This document shows, one piece after another, positions 32,701 through 43,469 of a stretch of DNA of 64,000 nucleotides. Source of the DNA: Littorina saxatilis (lineage: Eukaryota; Mollusca; Gastropoda; Littorinimorpha; Littorinidae); the NCBI RefSeq assembly GCF_037325665.1, contig NC_090253.1:10958323-11022322 (forward strand). Direction: 5' to 3'. Position 1 is the stretch's first letter, and each line of letters starts with the position of its first letter. The position numbers and the translations under genes were made by a program. The notes below the pieces were generated by a model. That model was not told the DNA's origin and searched no databases. It saw nothing but the letters and a program-made list of their open reading frames with translations.

Positions 32701-35360
32701 TGTGTTCCAAGTTTCAAATTAAGCTTCAAAAATGGGTAAAAAAAAATGGTTTTCTCATAATTCACAGGTTAAATCATTATGTTGGATGTTCTATTTTGCT
32801 TCCCTCTTTCTCTTCTTTAAGTTTTTGATCATCTGACTACCCTGCTTTTCTATTTGGAAGATAATATGCACTCTTTTCTGAAAAAATGGGTAGGGGGTGG
32901 GGGAAGTAAAAGTATTACAGTTCAAGATGTTGCGTGACAAGAGGTGTATTTCTTTTAACAGTGGTAAAGAGGGATAACTCAACTTGGTATCTAACACTAT
33001 TTCTGAACACTGTAATCACTTTAACACTTTTAATTTATGTTTGTCTGTGTTCCAAGTTTCAAATTAAGCTTCAAAAATGGGTAAAAAAAAATAGTTTTCT
33101 CATAATTCACAAGTTAAATCATTATGTTGGATGTTCTATTTTGCTTCCCTCTTTCTCTTCTTAAGTTTTTGATCATCTGACTACCCTGCTTTTCTATTTG
33201 GAAGATAATATGCACTCTTTTCTGAAAAATGGGAAGGGGGTGGGGGTAGTAAAAGCATCACAGTTCAACATTTTGCGCGTTAAGAGGTGTATTTTTTTTT
33301 AAATGGTAAAGAGGGATAACTCAACTTGGTATCTAACACTATTTTTGAACACTGTAATCACTTTAACACTTTTAAATTATGTTTGTCTGTGCTCCAAGTT
33401 TCTTCAAAAATGGGTAAAAAAAATAGTTTTCTCATAATTCACAAGTTAAATCATTATGTTGGATGTTCTATTTTGCTTCCCTCTTTCTGTTCTGAATTTT
33501 TTGATCATCTGACTACCCTGCTTTTCTATTTGGAAGATAATATGCACTCTTTTCTGAAAAATGGGAAGGGGGTGGGGGTAGTAAAAGCATCACAGTTCAA
33601 CATTTTGAACGTTAAGAGGTGTATTTTTTTTTTAATTGATAAAGAGGGATAACTCAACTTGGTATCTAACACTATTTCTGAACACTTTAATCACTTTAAC
33701 ACTTTTAATTTATGTTTGTCTGTGTTCCAAGTTTCAAATTAAGCTTCAAAAATGGGTAAAAAAAAAAAGTTTTCTCTTAATTCACAAGTTAAATCATTAT
33801 GTTGGATGTTCTCTTTTGCTTCCTTCTTTCTCTTCTTAAGTTTTGATCATCTGACTACTCTGCTTTTCTATTTGGTAGATAATATGCACTCTTTTCTGAA
33901 AAATGGGTAGGGGGTGGGGGAAGTAAAAGTATCACAGTTCAAGATGTTGCGTGACAAGAGGTGTATTTCTTTTAACAGTGGTAAAGAGGGATAACTCAAC
34001 TTGGTATCTAACACTATTTCTGAACACTGTAATCACTTTAACACTTTTAATTTATGTTTGTCTGTGTTCCAAGTTTCAAATTAAGCTTCAAAAATGGGTA
34101 AAAAAATGGTTTTCTCATAATTTACAAGTTCAATTATTATGTTGGATGTTCTATTTTGATTCCCTCTTTCTCTTCTTAAGTTTTTGATCATCTGACTACC
34201 CTGCTTTTCTATTTGGAAGATAATATGCACTCTTTTCTGAAAAATGGGAAGGGGGTGGGGGTAGTAAAAGCATCACAGTTCAACATTTTGCGCGTTAAGA
34301 GGTGTATTTTTTTTTTAATTGGTAAAGAGGGATAACTCAACTTGGTACCTAACACTATTTCTGAACACTGTAATCACTTTAACACTTTTAAATTATGTTT
34401 GTCTGTGTTCCAAGTTTCAAATTAAGCTTCAAAAATGGGTAAAAAAAATGGTTTTCTCATAATTCACAAGTTAAATCATTATGTTGGATGTTCTATTTTG
34501 ATTCCCTCTTTCTCTTCTTAAGTTTTTGATCATCTGACTTCCTCCGAAAGCGGCGTATGGCTGCCTTAATGGCGGGGTCAAAACGGTCATACACGTACAA
34601 TTCCACTCGTGCAAAAACACGAGTGTACGTGGGAGTTTCAGCCCACGAACGCAGAAGAAGAAGAAGAAGAAGATCATCTGACTACCCTGCTTTTCTATTT
34701 GGAAGATAATATGCACTCTTTTCTGAAAAATGGGAAGGGGGTGGGGGTAGTAAAAGCATCACAGTTCAACATTTTGCGCGTTAAGAGGTTGTTTTTTTTT
34801 AACAGTGGTAAAGAGGGATAACTCAACTTGGTATCTAACACTATTTCTGAACACTTTAATCACTTGAACACTTTTAATTTATGTTTGTCTGTGTTCCAAG
34901 TTTCAAATTAAGCTTCAAAAATGGGTAAAAAAAATAGTTTTCTCATAATTCACAAGTTAAATCATTATGTTGGATGTTCTATTTTGCTTCCCTCTTTCTC
35001 TTCTTAAGTTTTTGATCATCTGACTACTCTGCTTTTCTATTTGGTAGATAATATGCACTCTTTTCTGAAAAATGGGTAGGGGGTGGGGGTAGTAAAAGCA
35101 TCACAGTTCAAGATTTTGCACGACAAGAGGTGTATTTCTTTTAAAATTGATAAAGAGGGATAACTCAACTTGGTATCTAACACTATTTCTGAACACTGTA
35201 ATCACTTTAACACTTTTAATCAATGTTTGTTGGTGTTCCATGCTTCAAATTGAGCTTCAAAATGGATACAAAAGGATTTTTTTCCGAATTTACAAGTAAA
35301 ATCACTATGTTTAATGTTCTATTTTGCTTCCCTATTTCTCTTCTTCAGTTTGTGATCATC
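29760..35360. repeat. Satellite: about 340-bp unit, 16 tandem copies
   Basis: Head-to-tail array. The marker GAGGGATAACTCAACTTGGT recurs 16 times, near 29908, 30248, 30592, 30926, 31258, 31607, 31945, 32291, 32625, 32967, 33307, 33643, 33985, 34325, 34808 and 35153. Spacing is 332-349 bp, apart from one 483-bp interval caused by a SINE. Each unit has a G-rich tract (GGGGGTGGGGG), a T/A run and TTTTGCGCGTTAAGAG. The outer units (first two and last) are the most diverged, as expected under unequal exchange. Downstream, ATTTTGCGCGTTAAG occurs again near 35467, so the sequence that gave rise to the unit may extend toward the transposase gene. The 70-80-codon frames in it shift between units and are not genes. 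Confidence 0.95.
34540..34671 (+). mobile_element. 5'-truncated SINE inside the satellite
   Basis: A 132-bp 3' fragment of the same family as the SINE at 16383-16763, from TCCTCCGAAAGCGGCGTATG to an (AAG)n tail. It is flanked by an exact 12-bp target duplication, GATCATCTGACT (34528-34539 and 34672-34683). Removing it and one duplication restores the normal satellite period. Confidence 0.92.
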
Positions 35361-35594
35361 TGATTGTTATTTTGTTTACATTTTCACAATACAATATTGC
35401 AACTTATTCAGTTGTGTTTGCGTGAAAAAATCTGATACCTATGCTTAAACTTCAGTCGTTATCTTAAAATTTTGCGCGTTAAGCCCTTTATATTTTGTAT
35501 TTTCCTGATAAAGCAAACATTGAACTAACAGAAAAAGTAACTTTTAAAACTACCTAATCACTTTGAAATTGGGCCTCCATAGTGAACTCCAGCC

Positions 35595-38537
35595 GGTCCC
35601 AGTACTGGCTAGATTTTCTTCAAAAATCGTTTTTTTTCGTTGTTGAATGTAAGTGTCATGTCTGCATGCATAAAACATTGAAATTTATTGTGTAGTTTAT
35701 TTTTTGGGTCTAGGGCACCTCATTCCAGAGATATTTAGGTTCAAAGTAGGTGGAAAGGGCTGGGAATTGCCAAAATTCCTGCGTAAAACACGTGTTTGAG
35801 CTTAATTTTACATTTTTGTTTCATGTAGGAAATACGAAGCTACTCCCTCCCAGCAAAGCAAATAATGAACACTCAATTACCTCCCTTCCATTGCAAATGG
35901 CTCCCTTCGTGTGTACCGCGTGTTGAGTGTCGTATTTTAGAAAGTTTGAAAGTTTCTGCTTGTGTTTGTGGTCACGATGTCTTGTGATCCAAAGAGACGT
36001 GGGAAGAGGTCTCGAAAAAGGACTTTTCATGGAAATAAGTGGACTAAAAAGCCTAAATTGGAGTCAGAAGCAACAGAGAATGTGGTGTATGATTCGTGTT
36101 CTGATGGAGAAGAACTTGATACCGAATCGAACGTTGTTTTGGATCAAGAGCGAACAGACCAACCCCCCAGTGCCACGCCCACTCAAAGTGAGGTAAAACT
36201 GAAAAACTTGTATGATTCTGTGAAAAAGAGCAATAAATGCAGTGATCAGTTTGAGTGTAACAGCAGTGACAGTGATGCTAGTGACAGTGATAGTGAGGGG
36301 ATAGATCATGGCATGTTGCATGCAGATGCAGAAGGATATAGGTTGATTGATGTTTCAATCCTAAACCAAAACATTGCAAGTAAGCTAGTTTGTGGCTTTT
36401 GTCATTACAGCGTTCAGTTACTTGAGGTGAAAAGAGCAGGCTTGAGCAGTGAGTTTGCTTTTCATTGTGAGAATGTGAAGTGCAAAGGCCAAACATCATT
36501 TCCTTCCTGTCCTCAGATTTCTGTTGGAAATCTTAGTATTCAATCTGTGAACAGGCGCGCATTGTTTGCAATGCGTTGCATCGGCGGTGATCGCGCAGAG
36601 CTGCAAACATTTTGCGGGACAATGAATATGCCCCCACCTGTTCACAAATGTACTCACAATCAAATCAACAAAACTCTTGAAAAAGCTGCTTGCATTGTGC
36701 AGAAGAAGAGCATGGAGGCTGCTGCTGAGATTGAATACTCCTTAGCTGAGAGCGAAGAACAGACAGATGCGAGACAGGTCCATGCTTCCTATGATGGGAC
36801 ATATATGACCCGTGGTCATTCATCAAAAATAGGAGTAAGTACACTCATAGGGTGCAAGACAGGCAAGGTTCTTGACACAGACACTACCAGTAAAATATGT
36901 AAATCATGTGACTACTGGGATAAGCAAGACAAAACTTCCAGTGAGTACTTAGAATGGCAGTACAAACATGCTGATGAGTGCACGGCGAAACACGCGGGGT
37001 CTTCAGGGTCGATGGAGTCTGGTTTGGCAGTAGATATTTTCTCAAGATCTGTCCAACAATACAACTTGATGTACACAAAGTTCATTGGGGATGGGGACAC
37101 CAATTCTTTCAAGAAGGTGGTTGAAAGGAATATCTATGGGGACAACTATTCCATTGAGAAGTTGGAGTGCGTCGGTCACGTACAGAAACGCATGGGAACA
37201 AGATTGCGCAGCCTCAAAACAAGGTTAGGAAAACAGAAACTTGCTGATGGTAAGACCATTGGAGGAAAGTCAAGACTGACAAATGAGCAGATCAAACAAA
37301 TCACTCAGCATTATGGGAACGCTATCAGAAACAACAAGGGGAATCTCAAAGGCATGAGGGACGCTGTGTGGGCTATACATTTTCACAAGGGGTCGACAGA
37401 TGACAATCCAGTCCACAACTTCTGTCGCATTGAGTGGTGCCCCTACTTGAAAGCAAAACAAAAAGGCACTCTGCAAACATACAAGCACACCAATAACCTC
37501 CCAAAAGCAGTCATGGATCAAGTGAAACCAATCATAAAAGATCTGGCAAAAACAGAGCTGCTGAAGAAATGCCTTGATTGTTACACACAGAATGCTAATG
37601 AATGCTTGAACGGTGTAATCTGGAAATTCTGCCCCAAAACAAAACACCATGGACTGACAGTGGTCAACACTGCCACTGCAATAGCTGTTTGTGTGTTCAA
37701 TGATGGGGCTGCATCACTGGGGGAAATTATGAAGGAACTGGACCTTGACGTTGGTGTGCATGCCCGTGAGTTCTTCGAAAGAAAGGACGCCGCACGAATC
37801 ATCACTGCACAGAAACAGACTGTACTGGCAACAAAAGAACACAGGAGAATCCAAAGGCGTAAAAGAGCTGGTCAAGATGAAGAGGATGCTGAGAGGGAGG
37901 GATTCCCATACTTGGCAGGGGGTCACTGAGGCTCAACAAAGACTAGGGGTATGTAGATATATCTGTCAAACCATGTTTTGTGGGGTCCGAAAGTTGTCCG
38001 AAATCCAGTGTTTTCGTCATTTTTTTCATCATATTTTCTTCAATTTTTAAGATACAGACTTGGGATTTGGCATGCACTGTCTTTGTGATCACTTCTTAGT
38101 TTTGTTCTCTGGGTTTGTCTGTATGTCAGTTCACAGTTGAGTAATATTTTTTTATATAGCCATTTTTTACCCCCAAAATTCTGCGTTTTAGGTAATCTGT
38201 AGCGGAAAAAATACTGACCTCTAAAGCTTTATCTTAGAACAAAACCAAGATAAAATACTGATGTACATGATATAAAAAAACCATTTCTTTGTTCCTATTG
38301 TTGGAATCTGAGAAATCTTGTAACAGTATCTCGAAATTTGTCCGTTCCATATTTGGCATTTTGCTCATAAATTATTTTTTATAACAGTTGTGTGCCATTT
38401 ATGATACTCTCCTTATTTTTTATCAATAATATTGTCATTTATCTACTTTGTGTCAAAAGGGCATAACAATAGAGCAACTAGAAGCTTCACAACAAAAATA
38501 AACAAAAATACACCCTCCGCCAGCCAGTACTGGCGCC
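35595..38537 (+). mobile_element. Mutator-like transposon, tentative limits
   Basis: DNA transposon body around the transposase gene. Candidate terminal inverted repeats are GGTCCCAGTACTGGCT (35595-35610) and AGCCAGTACTGGCGCC (38522-38537), which pair at 14 of 16 positions. No matching 8-11-bp flanking duplication was seen, so these limits are weak and the true ends may lie further out, possibly including the satellite. The gene inside is uninterrupted. Confidence 0.35.
35977..37929 (+). CDS. Mutator-like (MULE) transposase, 650 aa
   Basis: Cut-and-paste DNA transposase in a single uninterrupted frame. I start at ATG 35977 (MSCDPKRRGKRSRKR). The N-terminus is Lys/Arg-rich, then acidic with a Ser/Asp run at residues about 95-110. 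A Cys zinc-finger-like pair follows at about 140-170 (CGFCHYSV, then CENVKC). The RNase H-like catalytic core shows D273 (ASYDGTYMTRGHSS), D372 (KFIGDGDTNSF) and E542 (NANECLNGVIW), the D-D-E triad of the family. The block after E542 (CPKTKHHGL then FNDGAASLGEIM) matches the 'Mutator' transposase family of aquatic invertebrates, as I recall it (Pfam PF20700). The C-terminus is basic and ends FPYLAGGH. An intact frame suggests recent activity or domestication. The upstream satellite and downstream noncoding DNA give no further gene. Confidence 0.85.
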   Translation: MSCDPKRRGKRSRKRTFHGNKWTKKPKLESEATENVVYDSCSDGEELDTESNVVLDQERTDQPPSATPTQSEVKLKNLYDSVKKSNKCSDQFECNSSDSDASDSDSEGIDHGMLHADAEGYRLIDVSILNQNIASKLVCGFCHYSVQLLEVKRAGLSSEFAFHCENVKCKGQTSFPSCPQISVGNLSIQSVNRRALFAMRCIGGDRAELQTFCGTMNMPPPVHKCTHNQINKTLEKAACIVQKKSMEAAAEIEYSLAESEEQTDARQVHASYDGTYMTRGHSSKIGVSTLIGCKTGKVLDTDTTSKICKSCDYWDKQDKTSSEYLEWQYKHADECTAKHAGSSGSMESGLAVDIFSRSVQQYNLMYTKFIGDGDTNSFKKVVERNIYGDNYSIEKLECVGHVQKRMGTRLRSLKTRLGKQKLADGKTIGGKSRLTNEQIKQITQHYGNAIRNNKGNLKGMRDAVWAIHFHKGSTDDNPVHNFCRIEWCPYLKAKQKGTLQTYKHTNNLPKAVMDQVKPIIKDLAKTELLKKCLDCYTQNANECLNGVIWKFCPKTKHHGLTVVNTATAIAVCVFNDGAASLGEIMKELDLDVGVHAREFFERKDAARIITAQKQTVLATKEHRRIQRRKRAGQDEEDAEREGFPYLAGGH

Positions 38538-38559
38538 TTAATTAATGACTTTGGTATAT

Positions 38560-38691
38560 GTGCACGCCCTCGAGAAACCTCGATCATTTTCTGAAAATGC
38601 ACGTTGATAAGTGCCGTATTATGATGTGTACGCCCTCGAGAAACCTCGATCATTTTCTGAAAATGCACGTTGATAAGTGCCGTATTATGAT
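38560..38691. repeat. 66-bp tandem duplication
   Basis: Two almost identical copies containing CGCCCTCGAGAAACCTCGAT and GAAAATGCACGTTGATAAGT. They differ near the left edge (GTGCACG versus GTGTACG). Confidence 0.92.
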
Positions 38692-38974
38692 AAAGTGATA
38701 CTCTTCATTCATTTATCTACACAAAGTAATGTTTCGTTTATCATTTGTAAAGCTAAAAGGCAACCACCTTTTTTCTTTGCACAGATGTGTCCATATTGCT
38801 TAGAGGAACCTGTGCACAAAATGTGTAATGTATCTGTCGAGCGATTTGAACACACAAGTAACCCCTTAACTGATCAATGGCTCTTGAAAAAGCATTGTCC
38901 AAGAATTTTTGTGTGCGTTTAAACAAGTGCGCTGTGAACAGCCATTGTTGAAACTGTATTAAATTCAAGGGTAA

Positions 38975-41075
38975 ATTTGAGAAAAAAAAAGTAGAGGGTA
39001 TTTTATTGAGAAGTAAGGCAAGGAGACAAAGTTTCAAAATATTTTTGCAATCTTGAGAAACGTTATTTTGTCAGTAAACAAATGTTTAAATTGGTTTCTA
39101 GAAATGGGCAACCTTTGGACAAAACTGACAAAATGTTAGAAGAGACCAAACTTTATTTTGAAGAGTTATATGCAGAAAGAAAAGTGAGGAATGTTTATTT
39201 CGACCATTTTATAACCACATTACCAAACTTAACCGAAATTGAGGTACAGTCAATGGAAGGTATGATTTCATTAGAAGAAGCAACAAAAGTATAAAAAGTA
39301 TGAATAATGGAAAGAGCCCTGGTACTGACAGTAGACTTTAAAAAAAAAATTTGGAAACAACTTGGCTCTTTCATGGTCAGATCATTAAATGAAGGTTTTA
39401 TTAAAAAAAGAAATGTCAATAACACAGAGAGAAGGGATAATAATAGGAATACCCAAAGGTGATAAACCAAGAGAGTATTTAAAGAACTGGAGACCAATAT
39501 CACTTTTGAATGTAAAATAAAATTGGATCATCCTGTATAGCTAACAGAATTAGGACAATTCTTCCTCGCCTTATTGATGCAGATCAGACAGGATTTGTGA
39601 CCGGAAGGTATATTGGAGATAATTTGCGATTATTGTATGATTTAATTGATTATTTAAAAACAACAGACACTGCAGGGTTATTAGTTTCGATTGATTTTGA
39701 AAAAGCTTTTGATTCCATTAGTTGGGAGTATATGCACAGAGTTTTGAAAAGGTATGGATTTGGAGACGATTTGTGTCAATGGATAGCAGCCTTTAATACC
39801 AATATTAATTCTTCCATAATTGTTAATGGAAAGGCTTCTGCGTGCATATCAATCAATCGTGGTTGTAGACAAGAAGATCCTGTTTCACCATATTTATTTA
39901 TATTATGTGCTGAAGTATTAGCCTGTAAGATGCGCGAAAGTAATGATATAAAAGGAATTGTTGTTAGAGATAGAGAGTATAAAATAAGTCAATTTGCAGA
40001 CGATACAAACTTTTTTTTGAAAGGAGATCAAAATTCATTTGAAGAGTTATTTAGAGTAATAGATGAATTTAGCGAGGTGTCTGGTTTAAAACTCAATTAT
40101 GAGAAAACTTGCAATGTTTGGTTAGGTTGTAAAAGAAATAGTAACACTGTGTATTTGTTGAATAAGCACATGTCTTGGAACCCATGTCAGTTCAAAATCC
40201 TTGGACTTTGGTTTACAAATGATTTGGCCAATATGACGGAGTTAAACATAAAGGATAAGTTTAATGAAGTTTTAACAAGTTGTTCAGTATGTGGGCAAGA
40301 AGAAGCAGTACTCCAGTTGGCAGAGTTGCTGTATTAAAATCATTGATACTTTTGAAACTGGCGTACTTGTGGATCATGTTACCAAACCCACCAGAAAAAT
40401 AAATAAGGAATTGCAGATGATGTGCTTTGAGTTTGTTTGGGACAAAAAAAGAGATAAAATAAAAAGAACTATAGCTATTCACAATACCAAAGAAGGTGGC
40501 ATAAGTTTACCTTCAATAAAGCATTACATCAAGTCACTTAAATTAACCTGGTTTAAAAGAACCAACAAGCCCTCATATGCAAAATGGAAACACCTCTTGT
40601 TTTTGTCGTGTCCCATAATGGAAGTGATACAGAACTATGGTCCAAAATTATTGAAAAATAGTAATGGTAATTCCTTCTGGAAGAATGTATTCGAAGCGTA
40701 TGAAGATTTTTAAGATAATGTTGAAATAAATGAGCCAACATAATTATTAGCAGAGCCCTTTTTTATTCAGAAAAGTTCATAATTGTCAAACAGGTCATTC
40801 ATTTTAAAGACGCGGCATAACAAGGTTTAATAACTTAAGGTAAAACATTTGATTACAGAAGATGGAACATTTTTGAATTATCAAGAATTTCAAACAAAAT
40901 ATGATATTCAAAGACAAATTCTTGATTATTTTTGCTGTGTTAATTCGGTTAGTGTTTATAACCGCAAAAACGGCATTGGTTTTTTTAATGGAGATGCAAA
41001 AGAACATATGAAAGCTTTAAATTTTGTCTGAGGCATTCTTAAAAGCTCATTAAAAAACTTCCAACTGGTTTAAGA
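38975..41075 (+). pseudogene. L1-like LINE ORF2, broken
   Basis: Truncated L1/Tx1-like retrotransposon. The first part gives the pre-RT segment (GDKVSKYFCNLEKRYFVSKQ). The reverse transcriptase runs 39560-40337 with TGRYIGDNLRLLYDLIDYL, SIDFEKAFDSISW, GCRQEDPVSPYLF (usual form GCRQGDP) and the catalytic FADDTNFFL. A later frame gives FVWDKKRDKIKRT and GGISLPSIKHYIKSLKLTW, and the last part has EDGTFLNYQEFQTKY. Frame changes fall near 39295, 39510-39560 and 40290-40340, and stops lie between 40710 and 40850. No 5' half (endonuclease) and no terminal Cys/His tail is present. Dead element. Confidence 0.85.
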
Positions 41076-41191
41076 GATATTTGCAATTAAACACCCTTCT
41101 GGCTCCACTGACAAACGACGACCGGCGAGGGTTAATATCTGCCTAAGGTTCACAGCCATATGTCAGGATCAATTAATGTCCTCTTAATTTT

Positions 41192-42037
41192 TATATTTAG
41201 TCAAGTTTTGACTAAATATTTTAACATCGAGGGGGAATCGAAACGAGGGTCGTGGTGTATGTGTGTGTGTGTGTGTGCGTGCGTGCGTGCGTGTAGAGCG
41301 ATTCAGACCAAACTACTGGGCCGATCTTTATGAAATTTTACATGAGAGTTCCTGGGATTGATATCCCCGAACGTTTTTTTTCCTTTTTTTCGATAAATGT
41401 CTTTGATGACGTCATATCCGGCTTTTCGTGAAAGTTGAGGCGGCACTGTCACGCCCTCATTTTTCAACCAAATTGGTTGAAATTTTGGTCAAGTAATCTT
41501 CGACGAAGCCCGGGGTTCGGTATTGCATTTCAGCTTGGTGGCTTAAAAATTAATTAATGACTTTGGTCATTAAAAATCGGAAAATTGTAAAAAAAAATAA
41601 AAATTTCTAAAACGATCCAAATTTACGTTTATCTTATTCTCCATCATTTGCTGATTCCAAAAACATATAAATATGTTATATTCGGATTAAAAACAAGCTC
41701 TGAAAATTAAATATATAAAAATTATTATCAAAATTAAATTGTCGAAATCAATTTAAAAACACTTTCATCTTATTCCTTGTCGGTTCCTGATTCCAAAAAC
41801 ATATAGATATGATATGTTTGGATTAAAAACACGCTCAGAAAGTTAAAACAAAGAGAGGTACAGAAAAGCGTGCTATCCTTCTTAGCGCAACTACTACCCC
41901 GCTCTTCTTGTCAATTTCACTGCCTTTGCCATGAGCGGTGGCCTGACGATGCTACGAGTAAAATGGCATTGCGTTTCATTCTGTGAGTTCGACAGCTACT
42001 TGACTAAATATTGTATTTTCGCCTTACGCGACTTGTT
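41192..42037 (+). mobile_element. R1-family repeat, complete copy
   Basis: The best reference copy in the window, 846 bp, starting TATATTTAGTCAAGTTTTG and ending TACGCGACTTGTT. Parts: inverted ATTTAGTCAAG/CTTGACTAAAT motifs near the two ends, an AATCGAAACGAGGGTCGTGG segment, (GT)n, GCGATTCAGACCAAACTACT, GATGACGTCATATCCGGCTT and CATGAGCGGTGGCCTGACG. It contains no open frame and shows the empty site for the solo LTR at 11786-13205. Confidence 0.88.
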
Positions 42038-42189
42038 ATACAATATTTTTTTTAATGTTTGGAAAGTCGTTAGGGTTCATATTATTTTTGATCAACTGAA
42101 CACTTGACCTTTGTTTTCATTAATAAAATGTTGTGGACTGCAAATTATTTTGTTTGTTTAAGTAAGAGACTGCTCTTCGGTTGCATTAC

Positions 42190-42470
42190 AATTATCGTGT
42201 GTTGTGCATAAAGTGATCCTTTTGTCTGCGTGAGAGTGTGTAAAGTAATTTTGTGGCCTGTGTGAGATTGCGTAAAGTGGAAGTGTCAACTGCGTGAGAG
42301 TGCGTAAAGTAGTCGTGTAACCTTTGTGGGAGTGCGTAAAACAATCGTGACATCTGCGTGGAGAGTGCGTAAAGCAATTATGACATCTGCGTGGAGAGTG
42401 CGTAAAGTAGTCGTGTCACCTGCGTGAGTGCGTAATGCAATCGTGACGTCTGCGTGAGAGCGCGTACTTA
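42190..42470. repeat. Degenerate minisatellite, about 38-40 bp
   Basis: Seven or so variable units with TGCGTGAGAGTGCGTAAAG and CGTGACATC-type cores. Confidence 0.85.
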
Positions 42471-42689
42471 GTGTTGATGTTGCATAAGTGTACGTTGGGG
42501 GCGCGTATGGTCTTCGTTATCTGAGGGAAAACAAATTCGTCACGCACTGATTTCGATTTGCAAAGTTGCACGCGTATCGAGTACGTCTCTTGCAGTTGGT
42601 ACGCATAATTTGGCGACTGCGAGACGCAGTCGCTGCGCATAATTTGGCTGGCTAGGTAATACCACTCCCCAAAAATAACTATCATACGT

Positions 42690-43105
42690 ACCCTAACAAC
42701 TTTAGACCAATTTCCATTTTACCTGTTTTATCTAAACCATTGGAAAAGCACATTCAAAAATACTTACTGGAATATATATAACGATTGAATTTATTTCATC
42801 CATTTAAGTCTGGAATTTGCTCTAAGCATTCCTGTCACACGTCGCCCTGATTTTTGTTGTGTGAAATTTGGTTATCAGCTATTAATTAGACCGAAGTAAC
42901 GAGAGCGTTATTCCTGGATTTCAAGAAAGCTTTTGACCTTGTAGACGAGAGTTGGATCGCAAGCAACAAATTACAGCTACATGCCGACCGAATAGAAGCT
43001 AGTTTGTTCTCCGAGGATGTCCAGCGCCTCCCCCATTCCTGATTCTAGTCGATCAAGTTTTCTAAGAGTGTAAACAACCTAGGTGTCACATTTGACTATA
43101 TCTCT
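42690..43105 (+). pseudogene. Decayed LINE reverse transcriptase fragment
   Basis: Frame reading NNFRPISILPVLSKPLEKHI, then ALFLDFKKAFDLVD, characteristic of the N-terminal half of a Jockey/RTE-like reverse transcriptase. It jumps directly to IASNKLQLHADRIEASLFS and KSVNNLGVTFD, from the part after the catalytic domain. The middle, including YADD, is therefore missing by internal deletion, and several stops are present. Confidence 0.75.
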
Positions 43106-43112
43106 GCACATC

Positions 43113-43468
43113 GTTAACGTGATTCGCATTGTAAAAACAAGCTCATAAAGTTAAAAATAATAGATATACAGAAAATCGTGCTATCCTGCTAAACGTACAA
43201 CCGTTACTACGCTACAATGACTGGCTTGTCAATTTCACTCTTGGTGAAAACATGCTGTGAGTTCGACAGGTTGTTAACGTGATTCGCATTGTAAAAACAA
43301 GCTCATAAAGTTAAAAATAATAGATATACAGAAAATCGTGCTATCCTGCTAAACGTACAACCGTTACTACGCTACAATGACTGGCTTGTCAATTTCACTC
43401 TTGGTGAAAACATGCTGTGAGTTCGACAGGTTGACTAAATATAGTAATATCGCCTCACGCGACTTGTT
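43113..43468 (+). mobile_element. R1-related 3' end with a 160-bp tandem duplication
   Basis: Two apparently identical 160-bp copies (43113-43272 and 43273-43432, each starting GTTAACGTGATTCGCATTG), followed by the R1-like end TTGACTAAATATAG...CACGCGACTTGTT. The sequence diverges from the reference copy, so this is a subfamily. Confidence 0.85.
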
Positions 43469-43469
43469 T

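Noticed and set aside
29779-34821. Many 60-108 codon frames (LDTKLSYPSLPLLKEIHLLS and NSTWYLTLFLNT types) that look like a tandem gene family
   Set aside because: They are opposite strands of the same satellite unit, interrupted differently in different copies, with no splice or start logic.
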